64,000 nt of DNA from JBDIAG01 sp963835085 (GTDB taxonomy: Bacteria > Actinomycetota > Actinomycetes > Actinomycetales > CAWJMD01). The stretch covers positions 248,001 through 312,000 of the forward strand of contig CAWIED010000002.1 of NCBI GenBank assembly GCA_963835085.1, written 5' to 3'. The position numbers were made by a program, and so were the translations under genes. This document shows positions 44,092 to 52,497 of this stretch, one piece after another. The notes under the pieces are model-generated. The model was not told where the DNA came from. It saw only the letters and a list, made by a program, of their open reading frames with translations, and ran no database searches. The first letter of the stretch is position 1, and every line of letters starts with the position of its first letter.

Positions 44092-45789
44092 CCTCGATCC
44101 ACCGATCGGGTTTGGTGTGTTGAGTGTGCCGTAACAGCGAAGATGCCCTCTGGGCTGGGAGTTTGGGACTTGCGAGGTTCCAAAGGACTCATCCAAGGAG
44201 GGCATCTTCAAGATGCGACTCTCTCATACTCTGGCTCGGACGTCGGTGGCGTTCGATGAGCCGAATCTCGTGTCGTCGGCCGGACTGGTTCCAGTGCTGG
44301 CGTTGGCGGATGCTGCTGGGCTGCGGGAGCTGGCTGATGAGCATCTCTCGGTTCCCACGGACAAGGGTGCGAACGCCGGGTTGAAGGTCGCTTCGCTGGT
44401 CGGCGGGATGGTCGCGGGCGCGGACTCGATTGATGACATGGCCGTGGTGCGGCACGGTGGGATGGGCCGGGTCTTTGCCCGGGTTTATGCGCCCTCGACG
44501 CTGGGGTCGTTCCTGCGGGCGTTCACGTTCGGTCATGTCCGTCAGCTCGATGCGATCGCCTCTCGGTTCCTGATCGCGTTGGCCGGGCTCACCGGCCTGC
44601 TGGGTATCGGGACTCCCCGGGTCGGGGACGACGACGAGGCGGGGTACGCGTTGCTGGATGTCGATGACACGATCATCGAGGTCCACGGCCACGCCAAGCA
44701 GGGCGCCGGGTTCGGCTACTCCAAGGTGCGGGGGCTCAACGCGCTACTGGCCACGCTCACGACCGCGACGGCGGCACCGGTGATCGTGGCTCAACGGCTC
44801 CGCAAAGGTGCGTGTGGGTCGCCGCGTGGCGCCAAGCGGCTGGTCGCCGACGCGGTCAGGACCAGCCGACGACTACTCGGCACAGCTCGACTGGTGCTGG
44901 TGCGGATGGACTCCGCGTTCTACGGCCGCGGGCCCGTGCACGCAGCCCTGGCCGGTGGCGCCGCGGTCTCGGTCACCGCACGGATGACCACCACGATCAA
45001 GAAGGCGATCACCACCATCGACCAGGACGCATGGACGCCGATCGAGTACACCGACGCCATCTTCGAGGAGGAGACACAGACGTGGATCTCCCGTGCCGAC
45101 GTCGCCGAGATCGACTTCACGGCCTTCGCCTCGGCCAGGAAGTCCGAGCAGGTTCCCGGCCGGCTGGTCGTGCGCCGGATCCCCGACGTCCACGCCAAGA
45201 CCAAGCGCGCCGCCGGGCAAGACACCCTGTTCGACCTGTGGCGGTTCCACGCCTTCTTCACCACCGCCGACCCCGCGATCCTCGACACCGTGGCAGCGGA
45301 CAAGACCCACCGCCACCACGCCGTCATCGAGCAGGTCCACGCCGACCTGAAGAACTCCGCCCTGGCACACCTGCCCTCCGGGGTGTTCACCGCCAACGCC
45401 GCCTGGCTGGTGCTCGCCGTCATCGCGTTCAACCTCACCCGAGCGGCAGGCACCCTCGCCGCACCCGACCTGGCACGAGCGAGCACCGCGACCATCCGCC
45501 GCACACTGATCACCGTGCCCGCACGAATAGCGTCCTCCGCCCGCCGGATCACCCTGCACCTACCCACGTCCTGGCCCTGGCAGACCCCCTGGACCGCGCT
45601 GTTCGACCGGGTCAACGACCCGCCTCCCATGCTCCCGGCCTGACCACCCAGCAGGGACCCCCTGCGCGACCCGAAGACCACGTGGAACACCCCGGACAGC
45701 AAGGTCCGACGAATACGCACGCCCTCGACCACTCACGCCCAGCCAAACGGAATCACCCGCTCAACACCATGCCCATCGGTGGATCGAGG
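44092..45789 (+). mobile_element. IS1380-family insertion sequence, 1698 bp
   Basis: Inverted ends CCTCGATCCACCGAT (44092) and ATCGGTGGATCGAGG (to 45789). CTTAG is directly repeated outside (44087-44091 and 45790-45794), and removing the element plus one copy restores the FRMSKTDLAARPM reading frame of the IS1634 transposase. Size, end sequence and 4-5-bp duplication fit IS1380. The transposase is intact, so this is the youngest insertion here. Confidence 0.92.
44213..45643 (+). CDS. IS1380-family transposase
   Basis: 476 aa, intact. N-terminal SAGLVPVLALADAAGLRELA, then GLKVASLVGGMVAGADSIDD. The DDE residues are in ALLDVDDTIIEVHGHAKQG, LVLVRMDSAFYGRGPVHAAL and HHAVIEQVHADLKNSALAHL (Glu region). 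The C-terminus is a Leu/Ala-rich helical part, LPSGVFTANAAWLVLAVIAF. ATG 44213 lies about 120 bp inside the left end, behind AAGGAGGGCATCTTCAAG, a good ribosome site. Confidence 0.95.
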   Translation: MRLSHTLARTSVAFDEPNLVSSAGLVPVLALADAAGLRELADEHLSVPTDKGANAGLKVASLVGGMVAGADSIDDMAVVRHGGMGRVFARVYAPSTLGSFLRAFTFGHVRQLDAIASRFLIALAGLTGLLGIGTPRVGDDDEAGYALLDVDDTIIEVHGHAKQGAGFGYSKVRGLNALLATLTTATAAPVIVAQRLRKGACGSPRGAKRLVADAVRTSRRLLGTARLVLVRMDSAFYGRGPVHAALAGGAAVSVTARMTTTIKKAITTIDQDAWTPIEYTDAIFEEETQTWISRADVAEIDFTAFASARKSEQVPGRLVVRRIPDVHAKTKRAAGQDTLFDLWRFHAFFTTADPAILDTVAADKTHRHHAVIEQVHADLKNSALAHLPSGVFTANAAWLVLAVIAFNLTRAAGTLAAPDLARASTATIRRTLITVPARIASSARRITLHLPTSWPWQTPWTALFDRVNDPPPMLPA

Positions 45790-47223
45790 CTTAGACATCC
45801 GAAACGACTGCTCGACATGCCACAGGTCGTGATACGAGGTGATGACCTCGGCCGCGGGCATCAGGTCGGCGGGCAGGTTTGTGACGTACCCCTTCAACCC
45901 GACCAGCCGATAGGCGCGGGCCAGGGACGCCTCGTCCAGGACCCGACCGTCCTTACTGGCCTTGACGAATCTGGTGGCGTGCGCGGCCTTGTCGCCCGGC
46001 GACGATCGCCCTGGCCTTGTCCTCCTGCAAACCCAGGGTTTTGCGGTCACGGACGGCTCGTTTGTGCGAGTACGCCCACACCGCCCGCCACGACAAATCA
46101 TGCTGGGCCGGGTCCCACACCGGCTCGGCCTTCAGGTTCGTGTCGTTGTCCTGACGGGCAGCGACGGTCCTCACGCGTGGGGTGATGGTGTCGATGACCT
46201 GCCCGCCGGTGAACGCGTCCCCGTGCCAGCGAAAGTGTGACTCCACGTCGATCGGTGCCTTGGTGGACCGGGAGCCGACGATGAACCGCAACCCCGCCCC
46301 ATCGAGGGCCTTCAGGTTGGCCGCGGACAGCATGCCCGCGTCGGCGACCACGACTAGGTCGGCCAGACTGTGGCGTTCGATGAACTGTTCCACGATCGGC
46401 ACGATGGTGAGCTTCTCTGCCTTGTTTCCCTCGAAACACCCTATCTCTAAAGGGAATCCGTTCCGGTCGACCAACAACCCGACCACGACTTGCGGATCGA
46501 CGCAGCGTTCCTTGGAGAACCCGACCTTGCGCAGCGCGTCTTCGTGTTCGGCCTCGAAATACCACGTCGTCACGTCGTACAGGCACAACGAGATATCCCC
46601 GGCCGCGGTCACGTGCTCGAAGCAGCAGGTCGCGACCTGGGATCGGTAATCACGCTCCTGCGCTCGCTTCAAGGACCAGAACACGGTGCGTAGCAAGGCA
46701 TGCTCGACGCCGAGCCCGTCCAGCACCCGCAGCGAGTCGGCCTTGGACGTCGGCTCCACGACCCGGGCCAGCACCAACTGCGCGAACGCCTCATCACCGA
46801 TGGCGTCGAACCCGAGCCGGGCGTAGGCGTCGGTCAACACCCGCCACAGCAGCATGCTGGCCTTACCAGCGATCACCGCGTGCCCAGCCGGCACCCAGGC
46901 CGAGGACAGGTCGAGCTCGCCCTGACCAGGGAAGACTCTGCGGCGAGCAGCCTCCACCAACGCCGCCAACTCGGCGTCCGTATGCGCAGACCCCAGATGT
47001 TCCAGCACACGATCCCGACCAGCCCGCCGCTCGGCGATCTGCACCGCCGTCGCCCCCGAAGCGGTCTTGACCTTCCGCACGAACACCACGGGCCGACCCT
47101 ACCGAGCCGATTTGTGTGTCAATCCGCCCGAACCCACCTCGCTGACCAACACAAACGCGAACCAAACCCGGAAAGCACGCTCAAGTGGCACGAGTCAGGA
47201 CCGCCTCGGGCCGCTGACTGACG

Positions 47224-47426
47224 CCACATCGCTTGAAGAACACACGATGCTCCCCGACCTTGGCGATCCGCCGGCTGGAGAAACGCGGAGACGACCACCC
47301 AGATCTACCTCCACGCCGACCTCGACCTCAAGGAGAAGGCGCTGTCCCGGACCCGGCCCCCAAACGCGAGGATCGGCCGCTATCGCCCCATCCGACAACC
47401 CGCTGGCCTGGCTCGAAGCCCTCTGA
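47224..47426 (+). pseudogene. helicase tail / tyrosine-recombinase C-terminal remnant
   Basis: After the second copy of the 24-bp duplication the helicase frame continues ATSLEEHTMLPDLG. From about 47284 another frame reads ETTTQIYLHADLDLKEKALS and RTRPPNARIGRYRP, and then, after a further shift, SDNPLAWLEAL followed by TGA. This is the typical C-terminus of phage-type integrases (catalytic Tyr in QIYLHAD). The piece is frameshifted and lacks the catalytic core. The downstream 47430-47672 contains no gene. Confidence 0.6.
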
Positions 47427-47672
47427 TCATGCCGAGCTCGCAGACACCACACCCCGCACTTCAAGGGATCCGCCGACCACATCGGCATAATCCCAAGATC
47501 GACATAATGCACGATGCAGGTCTGCAACGATCGTGGCCGGCCACACGTCCTGATGCTGTCGGCGCCGGGCCGAGATCCTGCCGGAGGCCAAGAATCCAGC
47601 GCATAAGTTCGTCCGCTCCGCCTACAGCGCGTGCGAACAATTCGACCCCAACAGGCGGCTTCACCGCATAGC

Positions 47673-48218
47673 TCAACTAGTATTGCGCATTGCCCGCTCT
47701 AGTTCATCCAGATCGTGCGGTCGCAGTGGATCGAGGTCGTAATACTCCCCGCCTATCAGCGTCGAGAAAATGATCCCGTTGAGGTCGGTATCCCTGGCGG
47801 CGAGGGCGATGTCGACGTGAGGGGATTGAACCACTGCGAACGTGAAAGGGTGAGTTGCTGCGGTGAATCCTGACAGAGACTGCTCGTCAAAGATCCATGT
47901 TGCAGGCGTCCACCGCAGTGACTCGGAAAATGTGGTTGGATCGTATCGGTTGTCACCTGCGAGTGCCTCAGATCGGATAGCCAGAACCGCGCAGTCTGTT
48001 CGTACCATCGCCGCGTCGCCGCGGTGACGATAGCTGGCGCACAACATGGTCTTGCCCTTGGCAGAGAAGCCCAAGCTGACCTGTTCCGCAGGCTTACCAG
48101 GTTCACCATCAAATCCAGCGAACCAACGAACAGCAGGGGTAGCGCGCTCATCGGCCAGGCGAACCTCCACGATCGCGTGCTGGGGAGGCACGTACCATGG
48201 CGCGTGGGGCGTACTCAT
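47673..48218 (-). CDS. hypothetical protein, 181 aa
   Basis: No family recognised. Soluble, acidic, with aromatic-rich segments (HAPWYVPPQHAIVEVRLADE, SLRWTPATWIFDEQSLSGF, LIGGEYYDLDPLRPHDLDEL). Base composition is visibly less GC-rich than the core genes. Its ATG overlaps the TGA of the upstream secreted-protein gene (ATGA), so the two form a unit. Partner of a small exported protein: an immunity-like or binding role is possible but unproven. Confidence 0.6.
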   Translation of the reverse strand: MSTPHAPWYVPPQHAIVEVRLADERATPAVRWFAGFDGEPGKPAEQVSLGFSAKGKTMLCASYRHRGDAAMVRTDCAVLAIRSEALAGDNRYDPTTFSESLRWTPATWIFDEQSLSGFTAATHPFTFAVVQSPHVDIALAARDTDLNGIIFSTLIGGEYYDLDPLRPHDLDELERAMRNTS

Positions 48219-48589
48219 GCTGTATAAGTGCTACTGCAGTAGGTATAGGTTGAGTTGCTGTTGAGCAGGGATACCTGGATTTGGTGGTGAGTTGAATTGG
48301 CACTAATCCAGAAATTCGCTCCATTATAAGAGCTGGCGTTCACGGTTTGGGTGGTTGACGTTCCGATCACCCCCGCAGACGCAAGGCCGTACCCTGAGAA
48401 CCACCGACTGATGTCGCTGCCAAGCGCGATAATGTGAACTTGGTTTCCTGATCGAGTCAGGTGAAAGGTCGATCCACATGACGGGGGCGGCGCCATCGGG
48501 GAAGCCTCTGCTGACCCGGCCGCGCAGGTTGCACCGAGGACGAGGGAGACCATTACAGTCAGAACTGAAGATCGAAAAGGCGTGTGCAT
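48215..48589 (-). CDS. small secreted protein
   Basis: 124 aa from ATG 48589, which has GGAAGG eight bases before it; an upstream ATG at 48619 is weaker. A signal peptide (RSSVLTVMVSLVLGATCAAG, cleavage near AEASP) precedes a Ser/Thr/Asn-rich mature part with Cys in PPPSCGSTFHL and TYTYCSSTYT. No family recognised. Translationally coupled to the 181-aa gene. Confidence 0.6.
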   Translation of the reverse strand: MHTPFRSSVLTVMVSLVLGATCAAGSAEASPMAPPPSCGSTFHLTRSGNQVHIIALGSDISRWFSGYGLASAGVIGTSTTQTVNASSYNGANFWISANSTHHQIQVSLLNSNSTYTYCSSTYTA

Positions 48590-48696
48590 GGATAGAACCT
48601 TCCATGATAGCGAGAACATTGATCCGAGGGACTGTAACCCAATTTTGGGCGCAGCGTCAAGGACTACCTGGCTCTCATTACGCCAATGAGGGTTAT

Positions 48697-49444
48697 TCAG
48701 GCGGTGGCCCAGAAGTGTAGGGCGATGGCTGTGGAGATGGTTTCTGTGAAGGTGTTGAGTGGTCGCCGGTATTCGGTGTGCAGGATTCGCCAGGTTTTGA
48801 CGTGGGTGATGACGCGTTCGATGGTGGCGCGGGTGGTGTTGATCTGCTGGTTAAACTCTTTTTCCCAGTCGAGGAGTTCGCGGTGTTCCGGCTTTTTGAT
48901 TGGTGTGATGATGCCGCGCCCGACGTAGCCTTTGTCACCGAACCAGTTGGAAGGGTCCATGCCGGTCAGGGCAGCGGAGACGTCCAGACAGTGCACGTCG
49001 TGGCGGGACCCCTCGACGGGGTCGGAGATCCACATCAGGGTCCCGGACAGGGTCGCGGCGACCTGGACGTTCATCCCGGTGGTCTTGTGTTTGCCGGAGT
49101 ACAGTTCGCGGTGCCCGGCCCAGGACCAGCACGGCAACAGTGTCCCGTCGATGAGGTACTGGCCCTTCGCGTGGAGGTCGTCGGCGGTCGGCACACAGTC
49201 ACGCAGGGCGGCCTCGATCTTCGGTGTCATCCGGGTGACGGCCCGGCTAATGGTGGGCTGGGACACCTCGAATGCCTCGGCGATCTCGGCCTGGACGCGG
49301 TTGCGGCGCAGGTAGGTCAACGCCACTTTCACCGACGCGTATAGACCAAGACTGGGCGGCCGGTTCCTCAACCGGCGTGTCCCGCTAGATCATCACGCAC
49401 AGTTCCTGGATTTCGTCGCGATACAGTCCGGTGGTATTCGTCAT
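48697..49444 (-). pseudogene. IS5-family (DDE_4/HARBI1-like) transposase, N-terminal frameshift
   Basis: The main frame from about 49371 reads RNRPPSLGLYASVKVALTYL, QAEIAEAFEVSQPTISRAVT (HTH), GQYLIDGTLLPCWSWAGH (Asp), ASLSGTLMWISDPV-like ATLSGTLMWISDPVEGSRHD, WFGDKGYVGRGIITP (Asp) and NTTRATIERVITHVKTWRIL (Glu). The expected N-terminus MTNTTGLYRDEIQELCVMI starts at ATG 49444 in another frame and hits a stop before joining, so a 1-2-base loss is likely. No confident terminal repeats were found; the element's limits are unclear. Confidence 0.75.
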
Positions 49445-49619
49445 GACAGGTGGCCCGCTCCTGATAGGACTGTTTCTCAACAATCCAATTCTTTCAGGAA
49501 ACGGGTCACCGTCTTATTCGACACGCTACCCGGGAGCGAGCTATTTCACTAGCTCAGTTCCGACCCGTGAATAATTCTCTATACATTTAAGTAATCCAGT
49601 GAACAAGAGCGAGGTGGTC

Positions 49620-49772
49620 ATGTTTAAAAGAAATGGCGGCGTACCGGCAGGCGGCATTCATGGTGGCATTTACCTCCGATGCGACGGAATTGGGTCTGCA
49701 TCCGACAATCTCGTTGGGGTGAAGGCAGTTGGTGTTGCAGAGAACGTGCGTCGATCGGCGATGGGGCTATGA
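49620..49772 (+). CDS. 50-aa glycine-rich small ORF
   Basis: ATG 49620 with GAGG five bases upstream, behind an AT-rich leader with a TATACAT box (about 49580). The product contains GGVPAGGIHGGIYLRCDGIG and a basic tail VAENVRRSAMGL. Its TGA overlaps the ATG of the next gene (ATGA). No family recognised. Coupling and a good ribosome site argue for a real gene; it could also be the tail of a larger lost gene. Confidence 0.4.
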   Translation: MFKRNGGVPAGGIHGGIYLRCDGIGSASDNLVGVKAVGVAENVRRSAMGL

Positions 49773-50029
49773 TTGCCCGGTTTCGGCGCGACGGAGTCGA
49801 TCTCGAACTCACCATAGCCGAATACGACTTTCTGTACCTCACGCTGACCCATGTGCTCTACGGGATCACTATTGCTGATCACGACTTCGCCAACATCTTG
49901 GGCATGGGCCGCGCGGACGCCGAGGCGTTGATGGACAGCCTCATGGAGACTGAACGGATTGCGCGTTCCCGGGAAGAGCATTGGAATCCCCACCCGCCCG
50001 TCGCGGAGTTCCCGGGCGACCCGAAGTAG
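49769..50029 (+). CDS. 86-aa protein, putative immunity-like
   Basis: Begins MIARFRRDGVDLELTIAEYD, then FLYLTLTHVLYGITIADHDF and LGMGRADAEALMDSLMETER. The pattern (LNxxLxGIxIxDxxFxxxLGxxRxEAEALLDxL) resembles small actinobacterial proteins found beside toxin genes. The ATG overlaps the 50-aa ORF's stop. A longer open frame upstream (from 49679) is out of register with this reading and not needed. Function unknown. Confidence 0.5.
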   Translation: MIARFRRDGVDLELTIAEYDFLYLTLTHVLYGITIADHDFANILGMGRADAEALMDSLMETERIARSREEHWNPHPPVAEFPGDPK

Positions 50030-50165
50030 GGCTTGGATCCGTACTCGAATTACTTCGGAGACCACTGCACGACAAACATGTTCCGTTGGGGGCTGCGTGA
50101 ACGTGCTTTACGTCCTGATATGGTGAGTGGTAACGCCTGTTCCAAGGGGTAGGTAGATGTCGATA

Positions 50166-50342
50166 TCAGTAATAATTCACCCCGAGAGGGGATGGGCATT
50201 CGTCAGCTGGACGTGTTCTATCGGCGGCCAGAGGCTGCGTGAGACGCCGCTCGTAACCCGAGTCAGGAGACCGACCCAGCTCGGTGATGATCTCGGCGAC
50301 GGACAAATTCCTGCTCTGCACAACAAGCTCTGCCCTCAGCAT
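50166..50342 (-). CDS. possible DUF4279-like fragment
   Basis: The minus-strand frame reads LMLRAELVVQSRNLSVAEII then TELGRSPDSGYERRL, which resembles the start of DUF4279-type immunity proteins (xISxALGxxPxxxxxRG). After that it loses similarity and ends early, so it is a fragment or a chance frame. The rest of 50030-50557 holds nothing else recognised. Confidence 0.25.
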   Translation of the reverse strand: MLRAELVVQSRNLSVAEIITELGRSPDSGYERRLTQPLAADRTRPADECPSPLGVNYY

Positions 50343-50557
50343 GAGCTGACACGGGTCGGCGTCATAGTTGAGCCATCCTGTCGGAGAGGCGAGCCAGCGC
50401 CCCTGACTCGGATCTCTCGGCCTGGAAACAATGTTCCTCGTCAGCATTGTCCGTGATCGGCAGCCGGTCATCGTCGTGGATGGCGCAACCGCGTGCCAGC
50501 AGGACCTACGTCCCAGCCAACCGCCGGAGGACCAGAGCGAACCGGTACCGTCCTGGG

Positions 50558-51625
50558 GTGTGGTCGGCCTGGTGGGGCGAACGGCTGGCGAGTGGTCTCG
50601 TGGAGACCGTCGATCTCGCTAGCACGCCCGACGTGTTGGATCGGGGCGGCTGGTGGGCGGTGGTGATCGACTTCGAGTATCCCTCGGCCGGCCGCGCGCG
50701 GGCCTGGCGGTTTGCCGACGTGCGCGCCGCGCCGCTTCCGCAGGTGCCGGGCTACCGCGCATCGACCGGCATCTGGTCGAGCTCGCTGCTGCAGCACGAA
50801 TACACCGCGGGCGTGCGGACGATTCGCGAGTTGGTGCGCCAGGGTGAGGTGTACCAGGCCAACCTCTGCCGGGTGCTCAGCTCGCCGCTCGAGCGCGCGG
50901 GGCCGCAACTGCCATGGCAGCTCGCCACCCGGCTCGCGGCAGGGAATCCCGCGCCCTACGCGGGCGTGCTCGACGTGCCCGAGCTCTGTCTGGTCAGCGC
51001 CTCACCGGAGCTCTTCCTGCGGCGAGCCGGCGACCTGCTCACCTCGGGGCCCATCAAGGGCACAGCCACCTCTGCCGAGCTTCTGCTCGAGAAGGACATC
51101 GCCGAGAACGTCATGATCACCGACCTCGTGCGCAACGACCTGCAACGGGTGTGCCGGCCGGGCACGGTCGCCGTCCCGTCGTTGCTCGCCGTGGAGCAGC
51201 ATCCCGGCCTGGTGCATCTGGTGACGACCATCCAGGGCCGGCTCGTGCCGGGAGCGTCGTGGGCGGAGATCTTGCAGGCGCTCTGCCCGCCCGGGTCGGT
51301 GTCCGGGGCGCCGAAAGTGACTGCGCTGCAGGCGATCGAACGGCTCGAATCCGTGCCGCGGGGGCCCTACTGCGGCGCTGTCGGCTGGATCGACGCCGAC
51401 ACTGGCACGGCCGAACTGGCGGTCGGCATCAGGACGTTCTGGGTCGACCGCGAGGAGTCTTCCCCAGTGCTGCGGTTCGGCACGGGGGCCGGCATCACGT
51501 GGGGCTCCGACCCCGAGGCGGAGTGGGAGGAGACCGAGCTCAAGGCCCGTCGGTTGGTGGGGTTGGCGTCTGGGCGTCGGCCTCGTGCGAACACGCCCGA
51601 AAGGAGTGGTCATGACCACCGATAG
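50558..51625 (+). CDS. pabB: aminodeoxychorismate synthase component I
   Basis: About 355 aa; converts chorismate and ammonia to 4-amino-4-deoxychorismate for folate. Chorismate-binding motifs: QGEVYQANLCRVL, LVSASPELFLRRAGDLLTSG then PIKGTATSAELLLEKDIAEN, MITDLVRNDLQRVC, and LCPPGSVSGAPKVTALQAIE, with ending GAVGWIDADTGTAELAVGIR and GTGAGITWGSDPEAEWEE. PIKGT is the usual PabB motif. The N-terminal start is uncertain; GTG 50558 precedes family-like WWGERLASGLVETVDL, and no start has a good ribosome site. The 3' end overlaps pabC. Confidence 0.9.
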   Translation: MWSAWWGERLASGLVETVDLASTPDVLDRGGWWAVVIDFEYPSAGRARAWRFADVRAAPLPQVPGYRASTGIWSSSLLQHEYTAGVRTIRELVRQGEVYQANLCRVLSSPLERAGPQLPWQLATRLAAGNPAPYAGVLDVPELCLVSASPELFLRRAGDLLTSGPIKGTATSAELLLEKDIAENVMITDLVRNDLQRVCRPGTVAVPSLLAVEQHPGLVHLVTTIQGRLVPGASWAEILQALCPPGSVSGAPKVTALQAIERLESVPRGPYCGAVGWIDADTGTAELAVGIRTFWVDREESSPVLRFGTGAGITWGSDPEAEWEETELKARRLVGLASGRRPRANTPERSGHDHR

Positions 51626-52424
51626 AGCAGTGTCGTGGGTTGACGGAGTGCTGTCCCGCGATCCGCGCGTCTCCGTGCTCGATGCCGGATTCACCTCTGG
51701 GCGTGGAGTTTTCGAGACCCTGAGCGTGATCGACCAGGTTGCCCTGCGGCTCGAGCGCCACCTCGATCGGCTGGCGCTCAGCGCTCCTCGGTTAGGTATC
51801 GACCTGCCGGAACGGGCTGCGGTGCACGCCGGGGTTCAGGCGGTGCTCTCAGGATGGGGGCCTGCACCGGGCCGGCTTCGGATCACCCTGACTGCGGGCA
51901 CCGACCGTCCCACGCTGGCGATCACGCTGGCGCCGGCACCGCCGCCCGTCACTGCCATGAAGGTGGTGACCGCACCCTGGGTTCGCAACGAACGCTCACC
52001 TCTGGCGGGGATCAAGTCGACGTCCTACGCCGAGAACCTGCTCACGCTCGGCTGGGCACACCAGCGGGGAGCAGACGAGGCCCTGCTCGCCGACACCCGG
52101 GGGTACCTCAGCGAGGGCACCTTCACCAACGTGTTCGTCGTCCTCGAAGGCCGTGTGCTCACACCCGCGCTAGCGTGCGGCTGTCTGCCCGGCATCATGC
52201 GCGCCTTGGTGCTGGAGGCGTCTGCCGCAGCGGGCTGCCCGGCCCAGGAGGCGGAGCTGCCGCTGGCAGTGCTGGCCCAGGCGGAGGAGGTCTTCCTTAC
52301 CAATTCGCTGCGTGGGGTCATTCCCGTCGGTTCCCTCGACGGCCGGCCTCTGCCCGTGCTCGGACGACGGACGACAGAGATACAGCACCAGATTTCGGCC
52401 ATGCCGGACTCTTCCACCCAGTAG
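51612..52424 (+). CDS. pabC: aminodeoxychorismate lyase (class IV PLP)
   Basis: 270 aa; releases p-aminobenzoate and pyruvate from aminodeoxychorismate. Class IV aminotransferase fold: VSVLDAGFTSGRGVFETL, PLP Lys in LAGIKSTSYAENLL, GYLSEGTFTNVFVV, and the C-terminal LTNSLRGVIPVGSLDG. ATG 51612 has AAAGGAG upstream and overlaps the end of pabB by 14 bp, so the pair is coupled. Confidence 0.92.
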   Translation: MTTDRAVSWVDGVLSRDPRVSVLDAGFTSGRGVFETLSVIDQVALRLERHLDRLALSAPRLGIDLPERAAVHAGVQAVLSGWGPAPGRLRITLTAGTDRPTLAITLAPAPPPVTAMKVVTAPWVRNERSPLAGIKSTSYAENLLTLGWAHQRGADEALLADTRGYLSEGTFTNVFVVLEGRVLTPALACGCLPGIMRALVLEASAAAGCPAQEAELPLAVLAQAEEVFLTNSLRGVIPVGSLDGRPLPVLGRRTTEIQHQISAMPDSSTQ

Positions 52425-52497
52425 CAGCTTGCGGGCTGTCTCGGTATACCTCGCGACAGAGTGGTGGACACGCCCGGGAATCAATAGGAGGAGACGT

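Larger units (their letters stand above)
43824..47089 (-). pseudogene. IS1634-family transposase, disrupted
   Basis: From ATG 47089: VFVRKVKTASGATAVQIAER, DISLCLYDVTTWYFEAE (first Asp), LVVVADAGMLSAANLKALDG (second Asp) and DLWHVEQSFRMSK (Glu region), as in IS1634. One extra G near 46007 shifts the frame (AIVAG to DKAAHATRFVKASKDG). At the codon after FRMS the IS1380-type element is inserted; the reading resumes AKTDLAARPMFPHVRDSIEA at about 44091. A further single-base loss near 43948 shifts the end, which would read VRVHIGGQELLAADRLTDQA to a TAA at 43824. Three lesions; inactive. Confidence 0.85.
43809..47199 (-). mobile_element. IS1634-type insertion sequence (split by IS1380-type element)
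   Basis: Ends CTGAGTCGTGCC (43809) and GGCACGAGTCAG (to 47199) are near-perfect inverted repeats. The host sequence starting GACCGCCTCGGG and ending CTGACTGAC is present on both sides as a 24-bp direct repeat (43785-43808 and 47200-47223), an exact target duplication. Long duplications are known for the related IS1549. Without the inner IS1380-type element and its duplication the IS is about 1690 bp, normal for the family. Confidence 0.88.

Noticed and set aside
44812..46185. 457-aa plus-strand frame across the IS1380 transposase and IS1634 remnant
   Set aside because: It is a shifted reading of the intact IS1380 transposase that runs on into the next element.
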